A stretch of 64,000 nucleotides of DNA from Theristus sp. LFF4_11 (Eukaryota; Nematoda; Chromadorea; Monhysterida; Xyalidae). The translations under genes and the position numbers were made by a program. The stretch spans positions 1-64,000 of the forward strand of contig JASANC010004302.1 in assembly GCA_030248135.1 (NCBI GenBank), read 5' to 3'. Positions within the stretch are counted from its first letter, which is position 1; every line of letters starts with the position of its first letter. Under the pieces are notes generated by a model that saw only the letters and a program-made list of their open reading frames with translations, was not told the origin of the DNA and did no database searches. Positions 34,801-47,000 of this stretch are shown in pieces.

Positions 34801-35343
34801 GAAACGAAGTATGGTTATGTTTGAACAAAAACAGATGGTTATGTTCGAACGAAGTCAGCACGTTCGTGCGTGCAGTTGCGGCCTGCAAGGCCTGGGACTG
34901 GACTGGTGCTGCCGCGAGATTGCGTTCTCGTTCGTTTTTCTCAGTCTCATGTGGGTTTTTTGCTCGCCCTCTCTCCTCGTCAAACGGAAACCCTCATTTC
35001 GCGGCAACCAAACAGCCAATCAGCGTGGTCGAAAGAGATGCAGCCAATCAGCAAATCGCTGGAGCGAATGCGTGCACAAGAACACCAGCATCAGGTGGAT
35101 GAGAAATTGCAAAAAAAACGCAAGACTTGAAAAACAAGGTGACGAAAATGCAATCGGAGACAAAAAAACTAAAAAACCGCAGGCAAGTTTGGACAAACCA
35201 GAAGCGCCAAGATGCTCAGCGACGGCGGTCCACGCTTGCTCGCGCACTTTTCGATTGACGTTCCGATGGTACAGCGACGTTTCGCCTCGCACCGCCGCAA
35301 CCAGTTTCTCATTCTCAAGACTTTCATCAGACTGTTCGCCCAT
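31881..35343 (-). CDS. MADF-BESS domain protein, putative DNA-binding regulator
   Basis: The N-terminal MADF domain (Myb/SANT-like, DNA binding) and C-terminal BESS motif (protein-protein contact) are the ADF1-like arrangement. Exons: 35343-35199, 34772-34604, 34223-33601, 33474-33377, 32647-32441, 31970-31881, giving 443 aa. MADF is about residues 13-95: LVAAVRGETSLYHRNVN, REQAWTAVAEHLG, then CRARWRYLRDRYSKE and WPLYERMKF. The middle is low complexity and basic, with three KTVETS repeats. BESS is split over the last two exons: DEEECHFVLALLCQ plus LKRLSAQQRAWVKARIAQTL. The third exon's donor is uncertain: GTAGTC at 33595-33600 or GTCAAC 3 nt away, both phase-compatible. An upstream in-frame ATG exists. 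No target genes can be inferred. Confidence 0.8.
32364..32420 (+). mobile_element. tRNA-like SINE2 fragment
   Basis: GCTCACTGGTGCAGCCCTG, TACTGGACCAGCTGAGCG and TTTATCAAACTGACATC align with 54026-54075 and the minus strand of 53846-53968. The first block resembles a tRNA A box. Confidence 0.5.
32744..32875. mobile_element. Family A MITE, degraded, in a MADF-BESS intron
   Basis: GCAGTCGAACTCTTAAATTA, AATCCGCTGATCGGTTGG and CTCCGCCTCCACAGCAATG are present. The right end is degenerate. Confidence 0.7.
32931..33050. repeat. 60-bp tandem duplication
   Basis: Units 32931-32990 and 32991-33050 both start CAGAGATCAAAGTCAAT and differ at one base (CAATC vs CAATT). Intronic in the MADF-BESS gene. Confidence 0.95.
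34338..34450 (-). mobile_element. SINE1 copy, divergent, in a MADF-BESS intron
   Basis: CTCCCATCGAGTTTTTGTCAT, GCCTGCCTATGTACC and TTCCGATCCCCCAAA align in order with the elements at 1150 and 60465. Confidence 0.55.
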
Positions 35344-38021
35344 TTTTTCAACCAAATAACTTGAAAATTCGGTGGAAAGGCAAGGTTTGCTGAAATTGAA
35401 GCGTCTTTGTTCACTGATTTGGCCAGAAACGTGTCGGCACCAATGAAGCACCCAAAAACGAGTGAAACAACAATCAAATGCGAGACGAAAAATAATCTCA
35501 GATTGAAACGAGGCACAGAAGCACCTCTTCTTTCCGTTTCGTTTTTATCAAGCCGTCGTCAGGTTTTGGTTGTTCACTGCTTTTTATTGAAATGCCAGCT
35601 TGCACAATATTTATCATGAACTTAAACAACCGATGTGGAAAATCAAACAAAAACAGTTGCATTTGAAATTCAAAAGTTCTTCATTCGCAAACGCAATGCG
35701 ATGCAACTCAACTGGTTTTCGACCAGCAGCAGACCAGACAAAACTTCGAATGGAGATTTGATTGATTGCATTTCTCTTTCTCGCTTGGTTCTACGACAGA
35801 AAAAAGTCCGTTCCAAGGCCGAACGGCAGCGCTAAAACTTAAAAAATGAAAAATCGGAATTGATGTTTAACAGGCCACACATACACAACAAATGTTTAGG
35901 TTGAATCACCACTTTCTTGCATGCAAGTGCCACAAGCACAACCACAATCTCAGTCTCAAATCAATTCATTTTAATTTTTTGTATTGGAGTTCCGCCGGCT
36001 TGACCCTGTCTGTCCAAAAGCTTCTCGCTTCTCACGAACTTTCAATGTAAATTACAAATTCTCCTGCCAACCTTTCTCATCAACATCTTCAATCACAAAA
36101 TTGGGTCAATAGTATCTAATTTTCCATCTCGATAGTTCCAGACAACTTGCCCCAAACGGTCGAGATTGTGACAGCCGCTTACTTGATTTTGCTTCATTTG
36201 TGTGCTCGTGCCCGTCAGTGATTCGCTTTGTGTACGTGTGCTGCGACAGCTATGAACTTCATGCGATGTGGTTTTTCGTAAACCAGCGATTCGACGAACT
36301 CGTAATTTACCAACCAGATTTATTTGTCTTAGTTTTTTTTCAATCAGCAGTTTCAGTTTCAGTCTGACTGTCGGAGTCGGATTGTTTTGTTTTGTGTTGT
36401 GTTTTGTTTGTTTTGTTTTGTTTTGTAGTGTCGTGTTTTGACTGTGTTGTAGTCTTTGAGTGTTTGTTTCGGTTGACTTTTTTCCTCAGTTGTGTTGACA
36501 GTTCACTCAAAAACCGGACATTTTCATGTCATTTCCTTTCTGATTCCACTTACTTTGAGGCATTCTGTTGTTTTAACTTTGAGGCGTTTTGTTAGGCTAT
36601 TGGATCATACAATTGCTTTGTTTTGATTTGCTTTCAAAGAAAACTGGAAATCTGAGAGCGAAATAAAATCAATCAATCAATCAATCAAGCCGCAAACCGT
36701 GCTGTGTCGTTCGGTTTCATTAAGTTCTCGTTCAGATTTTTGCGTTTGCACGTTTGATTCGTTTCACCACCGGAGATCCAACGATCCCATCGATGTCGTG
36801 TCGTCACCTCGTATGAATTTATTGAAGCACAATAACTTTACAAATAACATTGAATTTTCTAGCGAATATTCCAAGGAATTGTTCAATTTCTTTACTCGCT
36901 ACAAAACCATTTTCGTTTCCGAAAACACAACGCGTTTATGTTCAACGTTATGTGGTTTTTATTTTTAAAGAGGACACAGAAATGTCGTTTGCATTCTTAT
37001 TGCTTCCAGAAATGAGAAGTTTTCTGACACGTGGAAAAAGAAGACATCAATTTTCAAGAAGCAAAACGCACAGTCACAAACAAAAATCACATGAGAGAAC
37101 GACAAAAAACAAAAAAAAGATGAAAAACATTTACGCAAAATCTTAAAGATCAAAATTTTTGAGAAAATTCAACAAACAAAAGAGACAAAGGGTCAACAAA
37201 CGTCAAAAATTAAATAGGCTAATGTATTGCAAATTCAAACGATAACGACAAATAATCAAGATTTGGTTTGAGTGATTTTGAACTTAAGCACATGCATCGT
37301 TGCATTTGAAAGACGAAACAGAAAAGCAAAAGCAATCCAAACATTCTTAAACGAAAATATCAAAAATACAAAAGTATTGCACAAAACCCATTACAGATCG
37401 GTCGAAAGCATCAAGGAATGATCAAAATATATTGAAACATATATATTTGCAAACAAAATTGTCAAATGGTTTGGTGCGGAAATCACCTGTTCAATTAAAA
37501 TAAAAGTAAAAGAAATAAATGCACGTTATCTGGCACGCATACAGAAAAAATAAACGATTCGTCAACGAAATGAGATGAAAATATACAATATTTGTGTGCA
37601 CATGAAACACTCATAAAATACCAAAGTTCAAATTTTGGTCCGATAAATAAAATCTTTGAAACACAAAAAAAATGATTTTGGTAGAGGTAATTTGAAAGCA
37701 TGGTGGCAGCAAAATTAAGCACATGTTTCAATCGTTGATTCTCTGACACAATAACATCAAAATTTGGAGAAAGACAAAAGATGCCTATGTTAACAGTGCT
37801 ACAGCAAGTAGCATTTCAACAAGTAAATGCAGATTATTTCAATCATCTTTGACTGATTCGAAAGTACAAAAGCTGAAAATAAACGAACTGAAAACAGAGA
37901 GACCGAACGGCATCACAGCTATGATAAAATTCTGGAAAATTGTCGTAATGTTAAACCTTACGATAATTGGTTGCACCTGCGTGATCCATCCAATCAGCGC
38001 ACTGAATTGTTGACTGTGTTG
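35344..38021. other. Region between MADF-BESS 5' end and E78 3' end
   Basis: No gene recognised. Contains CCAATCAGC words, a GTTTT-rich stretch near 36390-36430 and a short ATCA run at 36668-36687. The E78 3' UTR probably extends from 38021 downward: reverse-strand AATAAA-like signals occur near 37500-37650. Confidence 0.5.
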
Positions 38022-41000
38022 TCACAACATCGTAGGCGCTGCTTGGTGCACAATGGGCATCATGACTGAAGGTGGTTGACTAAGATGGCTCATTGTTCCG
38101 CCATTCATTGCCACTGAATTATGCGGATGAGATGATGATTGGGCTGCCAAAACTGGCGGTGGCATCACGTTGCCGTTGTTACTGTTGCCATTGTGGTTGT
38201 TCGGACCTGCCGCTGACTGATCAGTGGAGCGTTTTGCGATGTCAAAGATTTCAGCAAATAATGCTGGAAGCTGCAATCGGTGCCAATTACTGCGGTACCA
38301 CTGCAGGACGTCGTTGTGCTTACAGCCTGGAACAAAAAGACAAGAAAAATACGCTTTTGCACAATGTGTAATATATGTTAGTTCGAACCTTATCGTTGAG
38401 TTTTGTTACATACAAACACAGAAAATGCCTGCCCGACATCCTACAGCTAAAGTGTGTCCGAGAAAACATTCACCACACCAGTCAACGAAGAGCAAAAATT
38501 TTCAAACCAATTCAAATTTGCATTAACAGTTCTGTATGTCCCTTCATCTTACCGACACGCCGAAGTTCAGGGGTTTTCATCAGCAAATTCGCAAATACTT
38601 GCGGGTCCGACGAGTGGCTTCGCGACAATTGCAGTTTCAGTGCTTCCGTGAGTTGTTCGTTGAGTGTTTCCACTTGTCTTGGTTCACTTAGACCACCGCG
38701 ATCTGCAAAAATTTATCAGCACCAATGAAATGTTGCAATCTACACGCTGAGTAAAAAAACGCTGATTAGACACAAATCGTTTGGGCGCAACCAACTAGAG
38801 GAAGTTTGGTACATAACAGTTGGTTTGGCAAAATAAACGATATGCCGACCAGAAATCACAATGACAAAACGTACCATGAGTTAGTAGCACGACAGCGGCA
38901 AACAGGCCAACTTCACCGTCGTTCAGATGAAGATTATTGAAGTTGATTGCAAAATTGAACATGCAATCCACTAGATCAGGCTGAAAAACATTAGAAGTGA
39001 AAGTGAACGAGTCTCGATTAAGAAAATACAGAATTTGTTCATTTCAATTGTTTTTTTAATAAAAAAGCTCACCGTATAAATGAGATCGAGTTGTTCTCTC
39101 TGAACGAAAGCTCCATCTGCTAAAGTGAGCGATTGTTGTTGCACGTTGAATTGCCTGGCCAACCTGACCAGCCACATCTCGAAAAAGCCACTCTTGATTA
39201 ACACCAGTTGATCTTCTTGAGCTAATTCAACGAAGCCAGGCACGCGTTTGGCAAATTCAACAACCTAAAATTGACCATTTTACTTTTATTACTAATATTT
39301 TGAGTTTTCTTCACTATTAAAGTAAAAAAGTTATTGTAAACTTTGTTTGTTCACAAGTAAGCTGTTTTTCGCGTTTTCAGTTTTATTCCTTTCTCCCAAA
39401 AAATTTCACGCAGGAAAAAGCTTAAAAATTGTCAAACCGATTCAACAAACCTGTTGTATTTCAGGCGTCGTATAAATGGACATCGTCTCAAACATGATCG
39501 CTTTATGCTGCTCTAAAATATCGGAGCTGCCCATCGGCTCAACAGATTCGCCGAGCGATTGGCATCGATCGAGAGGCTGAGAAACAAACAGTTTTTTAAA
39601 CTACATTGTAAATAATCAAACAGAGCACACTCATAAAAGAAATTCTGCTTTGAAAAACAGTGTCCGATCAATGAATGATTGCTGTTCATTTCTGAAGCCA
39701 ATCAAGCAGTAATCAGCAATCGATCTCTTCCACACTTGAAAAAGACAAAAACCACTCACAAAATTCAGTGGTCTCAACGCGAGATTCTTCGTTTTGTCGT
39801 CCGTATAGGCGCAGTTGCTGTGGTGCGCCTGCGACACGGACAGAATGATGTCGTAGAGCGCGAGTTGTTTCTTCTCGAGCTCACTGTCCGCCTCCGTCGG
39901 TTCGTTCGGCCCGCCAAGGCCGCCGCCGCCGCCGACTCCGCCGACGCCGGAGACGGACGAAACGCGAGCGTCCGAGCTCGGTCGATCGCGCGAGTGCTTC
40001 GGTACCCGGCCGTAGCGAACGGCTGAAATGAAATGAAGAAAAGTACTTGTTGGTGGTGTGTCTGTTGTTTTTAGATCTGGAACTCATTTTCCAGCAAAGT
40101 TCTTGATTCTTTTTTTGAGGAAAAGGATTGTCGGATCGAGTTTGGTGAAGCGACATTTACCCACCCACGTTTATCTGAGAACAAAACAATGTACAAAACC
40201 AAAAAAATGTTATTAAAACGACTTACAGTCCCTTGACATTCCAACGGCAAGACATTTCTTGAATCGACAATACTGACATCGGTTTCGATTCAATCGGAAT
40301 ACCATGCACTTTCCGTCTCGCAGGCAACGGTACTCGATTTGCTTCTGAATGCTTCGACGAAAGAAGCCCTGAAAAAGAAAAAAAAATAGCTTCCTCCAAC
40401 AAAATTGCGCAATTTGTGGGAATTTTAGAATTATGCCACCCACCCCCGCTTGATTGATTGGCTTGATTGGCTCCATCGAGCTGGGTAAGGCCAATCAGTG
40501 TTGAGCGCGATGCAAAAGTAGCCAGTCAGCCAGCTTGATTGCAACAACATGTGGATTAAGAATTTTATTTAAAAGACAATTTAGAGCTAATAGTAGGTAA
40601 TTATTGGTGATTATTAGGATAATTCCTGTGTTAATTGGCGTTCTGTGTCTATATAACCATACTAAACCAGTATTCTGGGTCTCTCGATAAACAACTGAAC
40701 GAGGACAACAAGATCGTTTGTGGTGAGTCGACAAGCCGATCATCGTCAACCTCTGTTGGAGTCAGATACGTTGCTGTTCGTCTGTTGATAGTCGCTTTAT
40801 GCCCCGTGTGGTGCGACTATTCGTCAGCAATGGCTCGCCGTCTAAGTCAACAGAAGAGGCAAATCGTCTATCGACAGCAAGAGTTCGACAGATACGACCC
40901 GTTTTATTTCTCCGACTACTTCCAAAGTCCGGAGCCCGTCCACAGAGCCGCCGACCGCTACATGACGCATTACTTTTACGGACCGACGATTTCAAAAGAG

Positions 41001-44000
41001 CAAAGGCGTCGTCTGTTCAGCATTCCGTTGCCGCAGCTCGTCGTGTGGCTTTTACCGAAGATGATGACAGCTGAAGAACCACATGAGAAACATCAGGCAG
41101 TTGAGATATCCGTCGAAGCGGCTGAGAAACGCAAAGTTAAACCAATCAAAGCGGCCCGGTGCAAGGAAGTGCGCAAGAGAAGAGTAAAAGGAGCAACGCA
41201 GAAGAACGTCGAGAAGTTGAAAACCGTCGAGAAAAAAGCGACCAAACGTGTGCCGATGGAAGAAGAAAAGCACGTGATTCGTTTGAAGACGGAAGACGCG
41301 ATGCACGGCTCTGAAGTGAAAACAGCAACCGAAACTAGTCGAGATGTTGTGCCAATCAAGGCAGCAGCGCCATCAAATGCCATCGAGTTCAAGGCGTGTG
41401 TCGTTGACGAAATCGCACCAACACGTCGCGTGTTCTACCGAGTTGGCTTCGTGCCGATGACGCCGATGAACCAGCAGCACCAGCAGCAACCGTCCTGCCG
41501 GTCAATTGTGTTGTGCTGTCGTGATGTTCGTCTATCCAAGGCGTCGCAACATGTTGAAGAGTGCGGTGATCCAAAGCGTCTACGCAACCAGTTGTTCGGT
41601 CGTCACGTGCGCTGTTCCGGCGTCCGCTCTCCCCCATTGTCGTCCATCGTGTGCCACTCACAATGCTGGCTCGTCATGATGATGCTTGGTCGACAAGTGC
41701 GTTCGTCAGCATTTCGATCACCAAGTGATAAAATTTATGCCAAGAATGATCTTTTACCACCGTGATATGTGATACGCTTTCCACTACTTTTTCTTCTGTT
41801 TGTAGGGGGAAGAAGCTAATACCGTATTACCTCTATTAAACCCCCCCCCAAAATTAAACCCCCCCCCCAAAAATAAACCCCCACCCCCTCGACAAGTTTC
41901 CAAATAATCCCCCCCCCCAAAATAAACCCCCATGGGGGTTTATTAGAAACCTGTTTGAAACACATACCTAGCGAATTCAGTGGCTGAATGCAGTGACATT
42001 GGTGAAATTGTGCTACCAAAGGCCCCAAAGGGATGAGTTGGCGGTAATTTCATTACAAAAGGCTGTTACCAAAGGAAATCTCTGTGAAAAGTAGAAGTTT
42101 CTGCGACTTCCTTCCTGCCATGGAAGGTATTTTTGCCATTTTGCCCACCCCTAAAAATGGTTTCCAAATAAACCCCCCCCCCAAAAATAATCCCCCCCCC
42201 AAAATAAACCCCCACCCCCAGAAGTCGCTGAAGAAATAAACCCCCATGGGGGTTTAATAGAGGTAATACGGTAGTAGGTAATTATTGGTGATTATTAGGA
42301 TAATTCCTGTGTTAATTGGCGTTCTGTGTCTATATAACCATACTAAACCAGTATTCTGGGTCTCTCGATAAACGACTGAACGAGGACCACAAGATCGTTT
42401 GTTTAGGAAGCGTGTGCCGCTTTTAACTCACTCTTCACCCATATCCCGTGTCTCTTAGCCGCTTTTCAGTAAAAAATACCGCAAGTTTTTTATTTGCATT
42501 TTTATACATCACACGCAACAATATTTCATTTTTATGACAGCTCATTTGTTATTTGCTTTCATTGCGATATTTGTTTGAGCTATGATGATAATTTATTTGC
42601 CTTAGAATAGCTCGTTTATGGATTTATGTAATTCTAAACGTTCAATTCAGAAAAATCATGTGTCGCATTTTTACTTATGGTTTTCCAAAAATGGGTGTGT
42701 CTGAACTCTGGATTGCTTTCTTGCAGAAATCTGATATTTTTTCTCTCATTCATAAACGACCAAAAAGCGATTATGTCAGGGATGAGCCATTCCACGCCAT
42801 CTGACGAGCAAAATAACAAGAATAGATTTCGGTGTATTATTTCACGTCTTTACCGCATTTATATATTTTCAATGACACATTGTTGCATGGTGTGGATGTT
42901 TTGCAATTGTCTGACCATAAAAAAATTGCCCATTGAACTGAACAGAACAGATCGCGTTATTTGGAACTATTATGTGCTGGTAATTAGTTACTCTTTTGTC
43001 CAAATCTTATGTCTCAGCAAATTTTTCTTCTTCTTAAATACGATTCTCAGCAAATGATAAAAAAGAACCCTGTAGCATCCTTTACCTTGCATCCTTCGCA
43101 CGACGTCACACCGTAGTGATAGCCACTGGCTGAAAAAATGTTTTTTTGATGTGATAAAATCAACAGTTTGTTGGCTCCGGTACATTGCAATTTAGGTTTT
43201 TTAACCTGGCAACTTTTTCTAGCAGAATACAGAACACCCGAAACAGGAATGAACGGATTTGATACTTCGAGACTGGAAGAATAAAAAAAAATGCCACAAC
43301 TGGGTTCTTGATATCAATCAAATTCGATCCCGTTCATTCTTGTTTAATTCAAAGTTTCCAGTGCTTTGTATTCTACGAAAAAATAATCTAGCTAGTTTGA
43401 AGAAACATGCTGCAAGTATACGTCGATTTGACAGCAATAAGAACGAAAAAAGCGAGCATTAAAACACTCCTTAAAGCCAATCTGTACCTTTGTCACCGCA
43501 CACTTTGCACGGCACGAACGCTTTCTGAAGGTTGATTTGGTGCGTCACACCTTGACCGACCGGTGACGCTGCGGATACGTCTGAAATTGAATTGACATTA
43601 AAAAAGAATCTGGCTTTTCAAAAAAGAATGCTTAGATCCAACGTTGTTTAGTTGCTTATACACACACATCACACAACAATCGAACCGCATTAAACTCAAA
43701 CGTCTTTATCAAATCGTGACATTAAAACGTTCTGCGAGTGCAAAACCAGATTTTTTGGACTTGATTTTAAACATGAAACGGTTGAACTCTGCGTATTCAT
43801 GTGTGCATGAATTAATTTTTACAAACTCCAAAGTTGTAAAACGATTAAGGTACGCACTTTTTATAAATATGTAGCATTTTAGCCGCTTCGCATTCGAATC
43901 TCTTGTTTCATTTTTGAATTTTCCCCGATTTATCTTTATCCCGACGTCTACATCTTGCGATGCATAATTCCATTCCCACAGACTTTCATCCATGTCCCAC

Positions 44001-47000
44001 GAAAGTTTCTTTTCCACAATTTGCGACAAGCAGAGGATCCCAGATTTTCACGACCACCTTTTTCTGTCTAACCAATTCTTGCGCATGTACATGTTCATGT
44101 AACATGCATGCATGTGTAAAAAAACCTCGTTCGTTTTCACAATTTTTTGCGCAACTTCATCCAACCACGCCCAAAATCTGTCGCTCTGTGCACGGATGTG
44201 TTAGAACGAAAAATCCGGTCCGACATGCAAGTCTTCGACGAATTTTTTCGCTTTTCATATATCGTTTTCCTTAGTAGGTCAACCAACCCATGTAGATGCG
44301 CATGCAATGCAGCAATCACATTGTTATTTCACATGTACATGTATATCTTAAAGTTACAAGCACACATAAAAAACACAGCGCATATTACTAGCGCACTGTG
44401 TCAGTAGTGTGAACAGGTACAATGCTTTGAATGTGCATGTTGTCAATCATATGTGATTTCACTTTTTTTCTCGCGGTTTCCATTATTGTGGGAAATTAAA
44501 CGTGTTTTCGGTGAAAGTATGATGTTTTTTCATGTGACATGAACGTCGGTAAAAATATTGCGAGGATCATGCAGGATAATGTACAGCCGAGCATTCCGCA
44601 TTCGGAAAATAAGTGACAGAAATGTTGAATTTACACATTACAAACGCATTTTCCGTCCATAGTTACGTAACGTCTGGATACGCTGTGCCAACCAAGGTCA
44701 CAGAGATGCATGTATGTATATCTACGTACATGTACATTTCCAGGTATTAAACGTTGGCTTTTAATGTTGTTATGCATTGCATGTGCATAAATTCTCTTTG
44801 AATTGATTTGTTTGAAATGTTGCTCATGCACTATATTCGCAGATTTCACATCCAAGAAAGCAGCAAGTTAAGGTTTTGGCAAGCACACATTTTTATTTAA
44901 AAACATCGTTGTTGTTGTTGTTTTAAACAAAATTGTCTGTGTATCACGCCGAATAAAGATCTTGAATGTTTCGTTAATAAAATTATTCGTTGTAAAAATA
45001 GACGAGGTATTTTAGAAAAATGCGGTCTCACGATAATAAAACTCACAGTATGTGTTATTGACTTCAGGATAAACGAATACAACAATAACAACAACAACAT
45101 CAACGTTGATTGCTTTGTCACACATACATGTATGCATATCAACGAGTAATTGTAATGGCATTATGCAACACTCATTCTCAACATGCATGTTACATGTACA
45201 TACAATGTACATACCGTATGCATCTATGTTAATCCATATGACAAAAAACACCTATTCTTATATTGGCTCCACTTTTCTTTTTTGAGAGCACCCTAAATTA
45301 ACAGCTTATTGGCACGTAACTAATCACCGCAGCAGATATTTAGTTTTTTTTAGCTGCTCACTTGTTTTATGTCTTCATAAACTATGCACATATGAATTTG
45401 ACATGTGACGGGTTTTCACCATCATCAAACCCACTTGCTGAAATAATCCGTGTAGATTCCGTGAAGCTTCTTCAAGAACAAGAAAACTACTAACAAAAGC
45501 CAACAGTTTCCATGAACAAAAAGGGCCGCCAGTGAAAGCAACTACGCAGACGGTAAATTAGACCCCTGCATGTACATAAGTAATAACCTAAGTACCTATC
45601 TGAATTCTGCAACAGAATCATTCATATCAGTTTATGGCGCTAATCATGGATCTGGACTTTGCTTTTTTCTTTGCTTTCGGCTAGTGAAAATGCTGCAGCA
45701 CTGAAGAGACCGAAAGACAATTGTATACATGTATATCCATTATCTATTTTTGTTTCGGGGTGTTAGATTGTAATCTAAAAACATGTGTCTTTTCGGCGCA
45801 GTTTTTTTGTGCGTAAAGTACAAATACATGAAAATATGAATAAATACATGTGTAGTATAATGTCTGGCTATATTTAGGAAGACTGACGCAAAAAATAAAA
45901 ATAGAAAGTAGAAACATGTGCGGATAAATGATCTATTGATAAATTCTGTGGACCCTTGTGTATCAAGCCGTTCTTCATCCAAAAGCCCATATCTCTGCAG
46001 ATGAGATGCGGGCGAAATTGAATCAATTCAAATGTCTCAAACGCAAAACTCAGTCCCCGCATATTCAAGCTAATAAAAACACAGTTCAGTCTCAAAGATA
46101 AATCATAAAAAACGGCTAATAATGAAAAGGCGTTGATTCTTTAGGGCAGCAAAATAATATCTGACAATGCGACAACAAATTAACGCGATCACATAAATAC
46201 ACTTTGTATATGCTTCAATACGACACCCTAAAAAGTGGGGGCGACCACACGTGGCGCGCCGATGACCTGTTGCCACATGTTTTTTCTCTTTTTCTTGTTT
46301 CTAGTCACTTAAGACAAAATAAGTAGCCGTTTACAATAACCACTGTAATTCAATTGACTCTCTCGAGTCACTTAAAACGGCTGGCATGCGGAGTCAGAAT
46401 GTGTAATTAGTGGGATTTTGGCGTAGCCACAAACAAACGTGTTCGATGGTACAATGTAGATCAGATGTAGCAGTGAAGATTATTCATTTTGATTTTGGCA
46501 TAAAACAGAAACGTAACGCACATCCCAGAATCAGGCACTGGATCATTTATTTTAGAGAACTTGGATTACGTTAAAAAAACACAAATCTTATTACACAGTC
46601 ACTGAAAAAAAAACTGTTTTGATTATTTTAATTCCGGTCATGTTGTTTTTCAGAAACATTTTTTCGGACAGCAATTCAGAACACGCAAACACTACATGGG
46701 CATGGACATAAAAGTTTAGTTCGATCTTATTATTTGCAAATTAACGCACCACAATCAAACCATTTCACTTTCAGTCCGTGATTTTCGAAATATGATCCCG
46801 TTTCCGCAAATTACCAAAACCGCATCTAGAACATTCACACCCTCTGAAAATACCGCAATGAGATGAAAAACCCAGCACCGACCAAGCTTATAGGCGATCT
46901 GCTGCTGTTGCGGCGACGCCTCCGACGAGGGGAACCCTGAGGGCGTCCGCAGCTGCGGCGGCGGTGCGGAACTCGACGCGGGGTGATGACCGTTCTGTGC

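Larger units (their letters stand above)
40585..42401 (+). mobile_element. Miniature LTR retroelement with 136-bp LTRs
   Basis: 5' LTR 40585-40720. 3' LTR 41814-42401, which is exactly 136 bp once a nested element is removed. The LTRs differ at two positions. A 5-bp target duplication TTTAG is at 40580-40584 and 42402-42406. TGG at 40721 begins a primer-binding-site-like stretch. AGGGGGAAGA at 41804-41813 is a polypurine tract. The internal region is only about 1.1 kb with one long ORF and no recognisable protease, reverse transcriptase or integrase, so it is non-autonomous (TRIM-like). LTR ends are AG...TG rather than TG...CA. It lies antisense in E78 intron 4. Confidence 0.9.
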
